Source: JBCBGF01 sp038526915 (GTDB lineage Bacteria > Pseudomonadota > Alphaproteobacteria > Rhodobacterales > Rhodobacteraceae). From it: DNA of 64,000 nucleotides. This document shows positions 50,460 to 58,370 of this stretch, in pieces. Position numbers and translations under genes: made by a program. The notes under the pieces are model-generated. The model made no database searches. It saw nothing but the letters and a program-made list of their open reading frames with translations, and had not been told where the DNA came from. The stretch spans positions 26,653 through 90,652 of the forward strand of contig JBCBGF010000012.1 of NCBI GenBank assembly GCA_038526915.1, written 5' to 3'. The stretch's first letter is position 1, and each line of letters begins with the position of its first letter.

Positions 50460-52421
50460 ATGAGCCTTGATGCATCCCAGATTTCCCTGACACTTCCCGA
50501 TGGCAATGCGCGGTCTTATGCGGCCGGTGTGACGGCTGCCGAGGTGGCTGCTGACATCTCGACTTCGCTTGCCAAGAAGGCAATCAGCGCGACCGTGGAC
50601 GGAGCGCACTGGGATCTGGCCTGGCCGATCGAGGCGGACGCGGCGATCGCCATTCATACGATGAAGGATGACGGCCCGGCGCTGGAGCTGATCCGGCATG
50701 ACCTGGCGCATATCATGGCGCGGGCGGTGCAGGAGATCTGGCCGGATGTGAAGGTCACCATTGGGCCGGTGATCGACAATGGCTGGTATTACGACTTTGA
50801 CCGGGAAGAGCCGTTCACGCCCGAAGACCTCGGCGCGATCGAGGCGAAGATGAAAGAGATCATCAACGCCCGCGATCCCGTGCGGACCGAGGTGTGGGAC
50901 CGGGCGCGGGCTGTGGCGTTCTATCAGGAGAGCGATGAGCCCTATAAGGTCGAGCTGATTGAGGCCATTCCGGGCGATGAGCCGATCCGGATGTATTGGC
51001 ACGGGGACTGGCAGGATCTGTGCCGGGGGCCTCATCTGCAGCATACGGGCCAAGTGCCGGCGGATGCGTTCAAGCTGATGAGCGTGGCGGGGGCCTATTG
51101 GCGCGGGGACTCCAACCGTCCGATGTTGCAGCGCATCTATGGGGTCGCGTTCAAGAACCGCGATGATCTGAAGAAGTATCTCACTTTCCTCGAAGAAGCC
51201 GAGAAGCGCGATCATCGCCGGCTGGGGCGCGAGATGAACCTGTTCCACATGCAGGAAGAAGCGCCTGGACAGGTGTTCTGGCACCCCAATGGCTGGACCG
51301 TCTACACCGTGCTGCAGGATTACATGCGGCGGCGGCAGACCGCGTATGGTTATGTCGAGGTGAACACACCGCAGGTGGTGGATCGCAAGCTGTGGGAAGA
51401 GTCGGGCCACTGGGAAAAGTATCAGGAGAACATGTTTATCGTCGAAGTGGACGAGGAGCATGCCCGCGAGAAGGCGATCAATGCGCTGAAGCCGATGAAC
51501 TGCCCCTGTCATGTTCAGATCTATAACCACGGATTGAAGAGCTATCGCGACCTGCCCTTGCGCATGGCAGAATTTGGGTCGTGCAACCGGTATGAGCCAT
51601 CGGGCGCGCTGCACGGGCTGATGCGGGTGCGGGGGTTCAAGCAGGACGATGCGCATATCTTCTGCACCGAGGATCAGCTTGAGGCCGAATGCGCGATGTT
51701 CATCGAGATGCTGAGCTCGGTCTATCGCGATCTTGGGTTTGAGAGTTTCGATATCAAGTTCTCGACGCGGCCTGAGGTGCGGGCAGGATCGGATGAGATC
51801 TGGGATCAGGCCGAACACGCGCTGGAAGCCGCCGTGAAGAAAGTGACGACGGATTATGAAGTCGATCCCGGCGAAGGCGCGTTCTACGGACCGAAGCTCG
51901 ACTTCAAACTGACCGATGCGATTGGGCGGGAGTGGCAGCTGGGCACCTTCCAGGCGGACTTTGTGCTGCCGGAACGGTTGGACGCAACCTATATCGGCGC
52001 GGATGGTGAGAAGCATCGGCCTGTGATGTTGCACCGGGCGATCCTGGGATCGTTCGAGCGGTTCATCGGGATCATGATCGAGAACTATTCGGGCCGCCTG
52101 CCCTTCTGGCTGGCGCCGCGGCAGGTGGTGGTGGCCTCGATTGTGTCGGATGCCGATGACTTTGTGCAGGAGGTTGTGGCGACGCTGAAGGCGCGCGGCA
52201 TCCGGGCCGAGGCGGATACACGGAATGAGAAGATCAATTACAAGGTGCGCGAACACTCCGTCGGCAAGGTGCCGGTGATCCTGGCCATCGGTCAGCGCGA
52301 GGTCGAAAACCGCACCGTGTCGGTCCGCCGTCTAGGCGAAAAGCAAAGCACAGTGGTGCCGCTCGATGACATCGCCGTTGAACTGGCCGGTGAAGCCCTG
52401 CCCCCCGACCTTCGGCCCTAA
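50460..52421 (+). CDS. thrS: Threonine--tRNA ligase
   Basis: 653 residues, full length. TGS domain (ISLTLPDGNARSYAAGVTAAEVAADIS), editing domain with HDLAHIMARAVQEIWP, GPVIDNGWYYDF and DLCRGPHL, class II catalytic core (LMRVRGFKQDDAHIFC, GEGAFYGPKLDFKLTDAIGREWQLGT in parts, RPVMLHRAILGSFERFIGI) and anticodon-binding C-terminus. It charges tRNA-Thr. No T-box-like leader is expected in this phylum, and none is visible. Followed by a strong terminator. Confidence 0.97.
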   Translation: MSLDASQISLTLPDGNARSYAAGVTAAEVAADISTSLAKKAISATVDGAHWDLAWPIEADAAIAIHTMKDDGPALELIRHDLAHIMARAVQEIWPDVKVTIGPVIDNGWYYDFDREEPFTPEDLGAIEAKMKEIINARDPVRTEVWDRARAVAFYQESDEPYKVELIEAIPGDEPIRMYWHGDWQDLCRGPHLQHTGQVPADAFKLMSVAGAYWRGDSNRPMLQRIYGVAFKNRDDLKKYLTFLEEAEKRDHRRLGREMNLFHMQEEAPGQVFWHPNGWTVYTVLQDYMRRRQTAYGYVEVNTPQVVDRKLWEESGHWEKYQENMFIVEVDEEHAREKAINALKPMNCPCHVQIYNHGLKSYRDLPLRMAEFGSCNRYEPSGALHGLMRVRGFKQDDAHIFCTEDQLEAECAMFIEMLSSVYRDLGFESFDIKFSTRPEVRAGSDEIWDQAEHALEAAVKKVTTDYEVDPGEGAFYGPKLDFKLTDAIGREWQLGTFQADFVLPERLDATYIGADGEKHRPVMLHRAILGSFERFIGIMIENYSGRLPFWLAPRQVVVASIVSDADDFVQEVVATLKARGIRAEADTRNEKINYKVREHSVGKVPVILAIGQREVENRTVSVRRLGEKQSTVVPLDDIAVELAGEALPPDLRP

Positions 52422-52442
52422 ACCGTTCGTGATTTGGCGTGA

Positions 52443-52472
52443 CCCGTCCGTGTGCAAACACGGGCGGGTTTT
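52443..52472 (+). terminator. Rho-independent terminator after thrS
   Basis: CCCGTCCGTGT and ACACGGGCGGG pair (one internal mismatch) around a GCAA loop, followed by TTTT. It lies 21 bp after the thrS stop, isolating the downstream bufferin operon. Confidence 0.85.
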
Positions 52473-52630
52473 GCTCTGTAACCCCCGGATTTTAGCCAAA
52501 TCATTTCAACGCCACACGCAGTTGTTAACCCACGGCTCTGTGATTGGTGCGTTACGTCGCGGTTCCTCTACCCCTGTCGATGTCGCCACTCGCGGCGTCA
52601 CGAATTCAGATCACACAAAGGAACCAACTG

Positions 52631-52939
52631 ATGTCCAACACTGCCAAGACCATCGCCGTTGCCGGCGCCGTTGCAGCCGCTTTCGCCGCTCAGATGACGA
52701 CGCCTGCCCACGCGCAAGCCAAGGAAAAGTGCTTTGGCGTGTCGCTCGCCGGTGGCAACGATTGCGCTGCTGGCCCGGGCACGACCTGCAAGGGCACCTC
52801 GACCGTCGACTATCAGGGCAATGCCTGGACGCTGGTTGACGCGGGCACCTGCACCGAGATCGAACTGCCTGCAATGGCAGACGGCACCGAGCGTATGGGT
52901 TCGCTCGAAGAACTGGATCGCGACCTGCCTACCGGCTAA
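52631..52939 (+). CDS. bufA: Bufferin-type RiPP precursor (DUF2282)
   Basis: 102 residues from ATG 52631, with AAAGGA seven bases upstream. Sec signal peptide about residues 1-30 (KTIAVAGAVAAAFAAQM..AHAQA). The mature part has four cysteines (C34, C45, C53, C74) in the DUF2282 pattern KEKCFGVSLAGGNDCAAG..TTCKGTSTVDYQGNAW..GTC. Proteins of this family are substrates of MNIO enzymes that convert cysteines to heterocycles and are exported to chelate copper; this is established for bufferins in Caulobacter. The MNIO and partner genes follow immediately. Confidence 0.9.
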   Translation: MSNTAKTIAVAGAVAAAFAAQMTTPAHAQAKEKCFGVSLAGGNDCAAGPGTTCKGTSTVDYQGNAWTLVDAGTCTEIELPAMADGTERMGSLEELDRDLPTG

Positions 52940-52949
52940 GCGCGCTTTC

Positions 52950-52978
52950 GTCCCCGGTGCAGGGCTTGCGCCGGGGAC
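52950..52978 (+). terminator. Intercistronic hairpin between bufA and bufB
   Basis: GTCCCCGG (52950-52957) and CCGGGGAC (52971-52978) form an 8-bp stem with a 13-nt loop; there is no U-tract. It may stabilise the bufA message or reduce readthrough so that precursor exceeds enzyme. Confidence 0.5.
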
Positions 52979-53004
52979 ATACCTCACGACCAAGGACGAC
53001 CCTC

Positions 53005-53865
53005 ATGCTTGATGCCACCCCTGCCACCCATCCCGGGCTGCCTGTTGGCACTGGCGTTGGATACAAGCCCCAGCATTTTGACGATCTGATTGCCGATCCC
53101 GGCCCGGTCACCTGGCTGGAGATTCATGCAGAAAACTACATGGGCGCGGGCGGACGGCCCCTGGCCCAATTGCGCCACCTGAGCGAACGCTTCGCGATCT
53201 CGGTTCATGGTGTGGGGCTGTCGATCGGTGGCGAGGGCCGCCTTGATCCAGACCATCTGGCACGTCTGAAACACCTGGTGGGATGGCTGAACCCCGCCAG
53301 CTTTTCCGAACACCTGGCCTGGTCGACCCATGACACCGGGTTTCTGAACGACCTGTTGCCGCTGCCCTATACCGCCGCCACCGTCGCGCGCGTGGCCGAT
53401 CATATCGATGAGGTGCAAGAGGTGCTGGGGCGGCGGATGCTGCTGGAGAACCCGTCGACCTATCTGGCCTTTGATGAAAGCGAAATGCTGGAGACTGAAT
53501 TTCTGGCTGAGATCACGCGGCGGACGGGCTGTGGCCTGCTGCTGGATGTGAACAACGTCTTTGTCTCCGCCACCAACCAACAGACCGATGCGATAAGCTA
53601 CCTTGATGCGTTCCCGATCGAGACGGTGGGTGAGTTGCATCTGGGCGGCCATGACGAGGATGCCGATGAGACCGGCGCACCCCTGTTGATCGACAGCCAT
53701 GACCGCGAGGTCGTAGATCCGGTGTGGGAGCTTTACGCCCATGTCATCGCACGCGGCGGGCCCCGGCCCACGCTGATCGAGTGGGACAGCGACCTGCCGG
53801 AATGGCCGGTGCTGCGGGCAGAAGCCGAGCGCGCAAGCGCAGTGCTGACCGGGGCTGTGGTGTGA
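53005..53865 (+). CDS. bufB: Multinuclear non-heme iron-dependent oxidase (DUF692/MNIO), bufferin maturase
   Basis: 286 residues from ATG 53005. TIM-barrel MNIO with metal-ligand motifs in order: EIHAENYMG, ISVHGVGLSIGG, FSEHLAWS, LLENPSTYLAF, LLDVNNVFVSATN, ELHLGGHDED, LIDSHDREV and LIEWDSDLPEW. Such enzymes oxidise cysteine thiols in a RiPP precursor; the cognate precursor bufA is 65 bp upstream. Its stop overlaps the GTG of the next gene (GTGA). Confidence 0.93.
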   Translation: MLDATPATHPGLPVGTGVGYKPQHFDDLIADPGPVTWLEIHAENYMGAGGRPLAQLRHLSERFAISVHGVGLSIGGEGRLDPDHLARLKHLVGWLNPASFSEHLAWSTHDTGFLNDLLPLPYTAATVARVADHIDEVQEVLGRRMLLENPSTYLAFDESEMLETEFLAEITRRTGCGLLLDVNNVFVSATNQQTDAISYLDAFPIETVGELHLGGHDEDADETGAPLLIDSHDREVVDPVWELYAHVIARGGPRPTLIEWDSDLPEWPVLRAEAERASAVLTGAVV

Positions 53866-54611
53866 CCGTCGCCCAGGATGACTTTGCAGCCTCTGTGCTA
53901 ATGCCCGACCGACCGGTCCCGGCGGGCCTGTCGAACCCCGATGGGACACCTGCGACCAAGCGCTTCGACGTCTATCGCAACAACGTCATCATCAGCCTGA
54001 GCGAAGCGCTGGAAGTCGCGTTTCCGGTGATCCGCAAACTTTTAGGCGGGGAAACATTCGACAAGCTTGCAGGGACGTTCGTGCGGGCGCATCCGCCGGC
54101 CTCTCCTGTCTTGATGCTTTATGGGGCTGCACTGCCCGGGTTTTTAGAGGCCTTTGCGCCGCTCAAGCAAATCGGTTATCTGCCCGATGTGGCACGGCTG
54201 GAGCAGGCGCTGCGCGAGGCCTATCATGCGGCGGACGCGACGCCCGTTGCCCCCGAAGAGATTGCCGCCCTGCCCCCGGAAGACCTGACTGCCGCGCGCT
54301 TTCACCTTGCCCCAGCCGTGCGTCTCGTGCGCTCACCCTGGCCGATCCATGCGATCTGGCGGTTCAACATGGAGGACGGCGCGCCGAAGCCGGTGATGCA
54401 GGCCGAAGACGTCCTGATCCTGCGCGCCGCGTTCGACCCCGAGCCCCTGCTGTTGGGCGCAGGCGCCGCCGCGTTCATCGAGGCCGTGCAGGCCGGTGAG
54501 ACCATTGGCACCGCCTTTGAGCGCGCGACCGAGGCCGCGCCTGACTTCGACTTTGCCCACCTGCTGGGCCAGCTTCTGGCGGGCCAGGCAATCACACGAC
54601 TGGAGACCTGA
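53862..54611 (+). CDS. bufC: DUF2063 RiPP recognition/partner protein
   Basis: 249 residues from GTG 53862, overlapping the bufB stop as GTGA. The N-terminal DUF2063 domain (RFDVYRNNVIISLSEALEVAFPVIRKLLGGETF; FVRAHPPASPVLMLYG) is the region that guides the precursor to MNIO enzymes in related systems; the C-terminal part includes FHLAPAVRLVRSPWPIHAIWR and LLLGAGAAAFIEAVQAGETIGTA. It likely acts as a complex with BufB in the cytoplasm before the precursor is exported. Confidence 0.9.
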   Translation: MTVAQDDFAASVLMPDRPVPAGLSNPDGTPATKRFDVYRNNVIISLSEALEVAFPVIRKLLGGETFDKLAGTFVRAHPPASPVLMLYGAALPGFLEAFAPLKQIGYLPDVARLEQALREAYHAADATPVAPEEIAALPPEDLTAARFHLAPAVRLVRSPWPIHAIWRFNMEDGAPKPVMQAEDVLILRAAFDPEPLLLGAGAAAFIEAVQAGETIGTAFERATEAAPDFDFAHLLGQLLAGQAITRLET

Positions 54612-54612
54612 G

Positions 54613-55173
54613 ATGCGCATGCTTGTCGATGCCCAAACCGCAATTGTTGAACGGCTCGAAGGGCTGGCACCAATCGTGTTGCCGACGCTTGCGCGCTTTA
54701 TCTTCGCCGCAACGCTGTTCTGGTACTACGTCAACTCGGGCATCCAAAAGTTCGGCGAAGGCTTTGCCGGGCTGTTTGCGCCTTCGGCCGGGGCCTATGT
54801 CACCATCTTCCCCAAGACATTCGAGGCCGTGGGCTATGACGTCACGCAACTGGGGACGGTTCACTATCTGATCGCGCTGTCGGGCACATGGGCCGAAGTG
54901 ATCCTGCCGGTGCTGATCCTGATTGGGCTATTCACCCGGATTGCGGCTCTGGGGATGATCGTCGTGGTGATCGTACAGAGTGTGGTCGACATCTTTGGCC
55001 ATGGGCTGGCCGAGGCCGATATCGGCACGTGGTTCGACAACTTGCCCACCGCGCTGATCATCGACCAGCGGTCGTTCTGGATCTTCCTTTTGACTTATCT
55101 AGTGTTCCGCGGGCCGGGGCCGTTCTCGCTTGATAGGTTCCTGGCGCCGAAACCCGTGCTAGCCCACGCCTAG
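54613..55173 (+). CDS. DoxX-family membrane protein of the bufferin operon
   Basis: 186 residues from ATG 54613. Four hydrophobic helices: LARFIFAATLFWYYVNSG, LIALSGTWAEVILPVLILIGL, GMIVVVIVQSVVDIFGHG and FWIFLLTYLVFRGPGP. DoxX proteins accompany many bufferin operons and are proposed to act in redox or quinone chemistry at the membrane. It starts two bases after the bufC stop. Its 3' end overlaps the convergent ArsC-like gene by 15 bp. Confidence 0.88.
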   Translation: MRMLVDAQTAIVERLEGLAPIVLPTLARFIFAATLFWYYVNSGIQKFGEGFAGLFAPSAGAYVTIFPKTFEAVGYDVTQLGTVHYLIALSGTWAEVILPVLILIGLFTRIAALGMIVVVIVQSVVDIFGHGLAEADIGTWFDNLPTALIIDQRSFWIFLLTYLVFRGPGPFSLDRFLAPKPVLAHA

Positions 55174-55476
55174 GGCCGCGCGCACCTCAGGCGTCCAGCC
55201 CAGATGCAAACCCTCATCTGTCTCAATCACCGGCCGCTTCATCAGGGTCGGGTGCGCGGCCAGAAGCGTGGCCGGATCCCCGGCCCGCGCCTTCTCATCC
55301 AGACCGCGCCAGGTGGTGGAGCGGCGGTTGACCAGCGCATCGCCGAACGCCTCAAGGAACCGGGCGATCTCCGCCGGGTCCAAGGGCGTCGCGCGGACAT
55401 CGACGAATGCCGCATCCGGCAGGGCCTTCGCCGCCGCGCGGCAGGTATCGCAGGTTCTCAAGCCGAAGATGCGCAT
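55159..55476 (-). CDS. ArsC/Spx-family thioredoxin-fold protein
   Basis: 105 residues from ATG 55476 (MRIFGLRTCDTCRAAAKAL), with AAGGGG just upstream; the longer frame adds seven unsupported residues. The CDTC sequence is the CxxC redox motif of the ArsC/Spx family, with LVNRRSTTWRGL and LMKRPVIETDEGLHLGWTPE (cis-Pro in KRPVI). The CxxC form is more typical of YffB-like reductases than of true arsenate reductases. It is convergent with the bufferin operon. Confidence 0.88.
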   Translation of the reverse strand: MRIFGLRTCDTCRAAAKALPDAAFVDVRATPLDPAEIARFLEAFGDALVNRRSTTWRGLDEKARAGDPATLLAAHPTLMKRPVIETDEGLHLGWTPEVRAALGVG

Positions 55477-55642
55477 TTCATCCCCTTTTTTGTGCAATTC
55501 ACCCCGGATTGGCGACCGATACCCGATGTAAACCTTGTTTTTTCAGGCAATCGTCCAATCTTTGTGACAGGGGGTACGGCCCTGCGCGTGCCCTCGCAAG
55601 CCCAATGAGATGCCCGCAGGGACACACATGAGGAGAAACGGA

Positions 55643-55849
55643 ATGCCCACCGGCACCGTGAAATGGTTCAACACCACCAAAGGGTATGGGTTCATTGCCC
55701 CTGATGATGGCGGCAAGGATGTCTTTGTGCATATCTCGGCCGTTGAACGCGCTGGAATGACGGGGCTGGCCGACAATCAGAAGGTCAGCTTTGAGATGAT
55801 CGAAGGCCGCGACGGGCGGCAGTCGGCAGGTGATTTGCAGGCGCTTTAG
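55643..55849 (+). CDS. Cold-shock domain protein
   Basis: 68 residues from ATG 55643, with AGGAGAAACGGA upstream. Cold-shock domain with RNP1 (KGYGFIAP) and RNP2 (DVFVHIS) intact. Such proteins bind single-stranded RNA and DNA and act as RNA chaperones. The 5' untranslated region from the divergent ArsC-like gene is about 166 bp and AT-richer near 55540, as is common for cspA-type mRNAs. Confidence 0.93.
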   Translation: MPTGTVKWFNTTKGYGFIAPDDGGKDVFVHISAVERAGMTGLADNQKVSFEMIEGRDGRQSAGDLQAL

Positions 55850-56087
55850 CCTAATCCTGCCACTTGTTTCGACGGCGCGGCGTGATGTGCTGATATTTTA
55901 GGCACTCAACCCGCGCCCCAACATGCTGCACCGCAGCGATATCGACCCTCGCGCCGTCCGGTGATACGATTTGCGCGTGCGGTAACGAGTATCCAACGGG
56001 AGGTGGCAGCCATGGTTCATGGCGCCCTCCCGGGGGCTGTTTGTATGCGTTTGCCACCTCTTCCTTTTAGATCCAAAGGAGATGGTG

Positions 56088-56375
56088 ATGGGCGAATTTC
56101 TGGCAATTCTTTCAACGTATTACATGTGTAGCGCCACGGCGGCGATCCGTCCGATGGCGGGCGATGAGCTGGCGGCCTGCACGGCGGCCTATGAGACCGT
56201 GAAGGTCTATTTCATCAAGGACTGGGAGCTGGCGCCCGAGGGCACGCTGGCGCGGTTTGCGCAGAACCAGCAGGGGTATGAAGGGTTCAAGGCGTGGGAG
56301 GCCGAGAATGCCGATCTGGTGTCGCGGATGAAGGATGAGGCGGCGGCTGAGGCGGTGTTTGGGGCGGCGTATTGA
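56088..56375 (+). CDS. Hypothetical protein
   Basis: 95 residues from ATG 56088, with AAGGAG six bases upstream; ATG 56082 overlaps that site and is less likely. The N-terminus (MGEFLAILSTYYMCSATAAIRPM) could be a short signal or amphipathic helix; the remainder is helical and acidic (ELAACTAAYETVKVYFIKDWEL; FAQNQQGYEGFKAWEAENADLV). Not recognised. A repeat-rich gene-free region follows directly. Confidence 0.6.
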   Translation: MGEFLAILSTYYMCSATAAIRPMAGDELAACTAAYETVKVYFIKDWELAPEGTLARFAQNQQGYEGFKAWEAENADLVSRMKDEAAAEAVFGAAY

Positions 56376-56378
56376 GTG

Positions 56379-56438
56379 GGTGAGGAGCGCCCGGAAATCG
56401 GGCCTGTGGACCGATTTCAGCGACGAACGGTCAAAGAC
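56379..56438 (+). repeat. 60-bp direct repeat, copy 1
   Basis: GTGAGGAGCGCCCGGAAATC.. to ..AACGGTCAAAGACC. It matches 56609-56668 at roughly five of every six positions. The internal palindrome around GTGGACCGATTTC is imperfect in this copy. Confidence 0.75.
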
Positions 56439-56512
56439 CCGGAGCCGGCGCTGACCTGTCAGACGCGGCTATCAGGCGGCTTCTCCGGGTCCCGAAGCGC
56501 GGGCGCACACCC

Positions 56513-56543
56513 CGTACACAGCCTGTACACAGCGCGTACACCG
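56513..56543 (+). repeat. Three 11-bp GTACAC iterons
   Basis: GTACAC begins at 56514, 56525 and 56536, exact 11-bp spacing, so all three lie on the same face of the helix. The surrounding unit is (C/T)GTACACAGC. This could be a protein-binding array. Confidence 0.7.
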
Positions 56544-56608
56544 GCGGGGTGTCAGGCGGGGGTTACAGCGTGCGGTGGGGGTGCGGTTTAGGCAACGGGC
56601 TTTGGGGC

Positions 56609-56668
56609 GTGAGGAGCGCCTGGAAATCGGTCCAGTGGACCGATTTCAGCGGCGAACGGTCGGAGACC
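56609..56668 (+). repeat. 60-bp direct repeat, copy 2
   Basis: Starts GTGAGGAGCGCCTGGAAATC and ends AACGGTCGGAGACC. In this copy GAAATCGGTCC and GGACCGATTTC form a perfect 11-bp inverted repeat around AGT, which copy 1 has lost by two changes. Confidence 0.75.
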
Positions 56669-56860
56669 TCGGGGCGGGAAGCGTTGGCGGTTTCGGGGTT
56701 GGTGCACGGTCGGTTCTGTTTGGTGAGGCCTACGGTGGCTTGTCGGAACGGTTTGAGCAGCGGGCTCACAATGGCAAGGAGGGCAAGGACATACTTACAA
56801 TTGAACCGGTTCGCGCCACAAAATACGTTGAGTTGATCCAGCGAATTATGGAGATCAGCC

Positions 56861-57811
56861 TTGGCAATTTCATCTACCTATCGTTGGGCCCCACTTTGCG
56901 GGGTCAAGCTCAGTGCAAGTAAGAGGATAAGGAGGAACCCACCAGACTTCCGACTTGAAACACTCTCGCAAGCTCTCCCGGGACGAATTCACGCTAGCAA
57001 TCAGTTCCGGTTTTTCGGCACCAACCAGTCACGGTTGATGTGGCATAGCCACTTCAACGAAGGTCGCGATCACATCAGCTTTTTGGTCCATGCAGGAGAC
57101 AAGAACACAACAGGAACATCATTTGTGGATTTTGACAATTTAGCTATAAGAGACATTGAGAAGAACGAGAGTGAGGGAGCTCACAATTCCGCCCACGTCG
57201 TGATTTTAAAGAATAGACAACCAGATGAAAGGTACCGCATGGCCTTTGAAAAGGTCCCCGGTGTCAGCATGAGTAGCTTGCAGGACCATTTTCGGTGGAC
57301 CTCCAATTGCGATGATTACTCGTCAAATTACGAGAACGCCGCCGGCCACGAAGCAAGCGCGACAGCTCACTACGACGTGATTGGGGTCGGCTCACGTACA
57401 TTGGGGGAAGCCATCGCTCGAGGCACCTTTCAAGACGTTGAGTTCGTGAAGATGTTTGAGACTCCGGCGGCGCTAGATGAAGGGATTGAGGTTCACCCAA
57501 TCGAGTCGCAGCGTTGGGACATTCGTAGACAGACATCGCTTGAGACCGCAGGTCGGATCATTGAGAATCTCGGTCGACGGTTTCGCGAGTTCGCCGACGG
57601 AGAAGAAAGCGAAATGTTCGTAAGGGTGAAGTCAAACTCGGGTCAAATCAAGCGAACTGAAATCGTAGACCTCGAGAACCCTCTCGAACAGGTTTTTGTT
57701 GAGAACCGGTTTTTATCTGACTTCGCCGAACCTTTACCATCACGCTACGAAGAACCTAACGATGAGGTCTTGGCGAAACTACTCGACTATGTCCGAGAGC
57801 CGAATGCGTGA
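56861..57811 (+). CDS. Unrecognised protein of a two-gene module
   Basis: 316 residues from TTG 56861, which has GGAG seven bases upstream; ATG 57038 (257 residues) is the next option and the true 5' end is uncertain. Soluble, acidic, AT-richer than neighbours. Segments that look conserved: FRFFGTNQSRLMWHSHFNEG, NESEGAHNSAHVVILKNRQPD and RYRMAFEKVPGVSMSSLQDHF. I recognise no family with confidence. It overlaps the following membrane-protein gene by 23 bp, so they form a unit. Foreign composition and preceding repeats fit an accessory, possibly defence, module. Confidence 0.6.
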   Translation: MAISSTYRWAPLCGVKLSASKRIRRNPPDFRLETLSQALPGRIHASNQFRFFGTNQSRLMWHSHFNEGRDHISFLVHAGDKNTTGTSFVDFDNLAIRDIEKNESEGAHNSAHVVILKNRQPDERYRMAFEKVPGVSMSSLQDHFRWTSNCDDYSSNYENAAGHEASATAHYDVIGVGSRTLGEAIARGTFQDVEFVKMFETPAALDEGIEVHPIESQRWDIRRQTSLETAGRIIENLGRRFREFADGEESEMFVRVKSNSGQIKRTEIVDLENPLEQVFVENRFLSDFAEPLPSRYEEPNDEVLAKLLDYVREPNA

Positions 57812-58370
57812 ATTCTTTAGAAACCTACCCCTACTAGCTACAGGCTTTTCGTTTTTGAGGCTTCGCGGCGGAGGTATTCGCCAATTTCAGTTTGTGTACC
57901 CAGGCCTCATTTCGGTGGTTCTTTGCATAGCAATCATCGATTGGGATAGTTTCTCGTACGAGTTTTTGCCGGGCCGTAACTTGGGACCAATCACAGCGAC
58001 GATAGGTGTGATTTCTGGCTTCTTTATTGCGGCTCTTGCTGCGGTATCCACCTTTCAGAGCCCAAATTTAGATCAAAAGATAAACGGGTACGGTGTTACC
58101 GAACCATCAGCAAAATCAACGCGACAGGAAGCAACCAGACGAAGACTGCTTACAAAACTCTTCGGTTACTGCACAGTGCTGTCTGTATTGGCGCTTCTTC
58201 TTCCATTAGTGGGAGAGTTGTCAGCGGATTGGGTCGAGTCTCTACTGGATCGCCGCTTCGCGAGGCTAACGGCCCGATTGTTTGAGGTCGTTTACATGTT
58301 TGTAAACGGCAGCCTCTTTGTTAGTGCTTTGCTGGGCATTCACTATCTAGTCGATCGAATTCACCGGTAA
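57789..58370 (+). CDS. Four-helix membrane protein of the two-gene module
   Basis: 193 residues from ATG 57789 (MSESRMREFFRNLPLLATGF). Predicted membrane segments: VYPGLISVVLCIAIIDW, ITATIGVISGFFIAALAAVS, LFGYCTVLSVLALLLPLVG and VVYMFVNGSLFVSALLGIHYL, with a basic cytoplasmic loop (KSTRQEATRRRLLTK) between the second and third. Not recognised. It overlaps the upstream gene by 23 bp and the convergent thyX by 24 bp. Its small size and paired soluble partner resemble membrane effectors of anti-phage systems, but this is inference only. Confidence 0.65.
   Translation: MSESRMREFFRNLPLLATGFSFLRLRGGGIRQFQFVYPGLISVVLCIAIIDWDSFSYEFLPGRNLGPITATIGVISGFFIAALAAVSTFQSPNLDQKINGYGVTEPSAKSTRQEATRRRLLTKLFGYCTVLSVLALLLPLVGELSADWVESLLDRRFARLTARLFEVVYMFVNGSLFVSALLGIHYLVDRIHR

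Larger units (their letters stand above)
56376..56860. other. Gene-free, repeat-rich intergenic region
   Basis: 485 bp with no convincing gene. It contains a pair of 60-bp direct repeats, a triplet of 11-bp iterons between them, and at 56640-56860 a stretch with short frames whose codes do not continue one another. One short frame ends KYVELIQRIMEISLGNFIYL, in a different frame from the following gene, so this could be a degraded 5' end of that gene. Confidence 0.5.

Noticed and set aside
50391..52256. Long open frame (621 codons) antisense to thrS
   Set aside because: thrS is certain on the plus strand; the antisense product has shadow-type composition.
52473..52630. ECF-sigma (SigF-like) promoter for the bufferin operon
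   Set aside because: GTAACC occurs near 52478, but no matching -10 lies at the expected distance, so it is not annotated.
55851..56057. 68-codon frame on the minus strand downstream of the cold-shock gene
   Set aside because: No ribosome site, no recognised features, and it overlaps the leader of the gene at 56088. It cannot be excluded as a small protein but is not supported.
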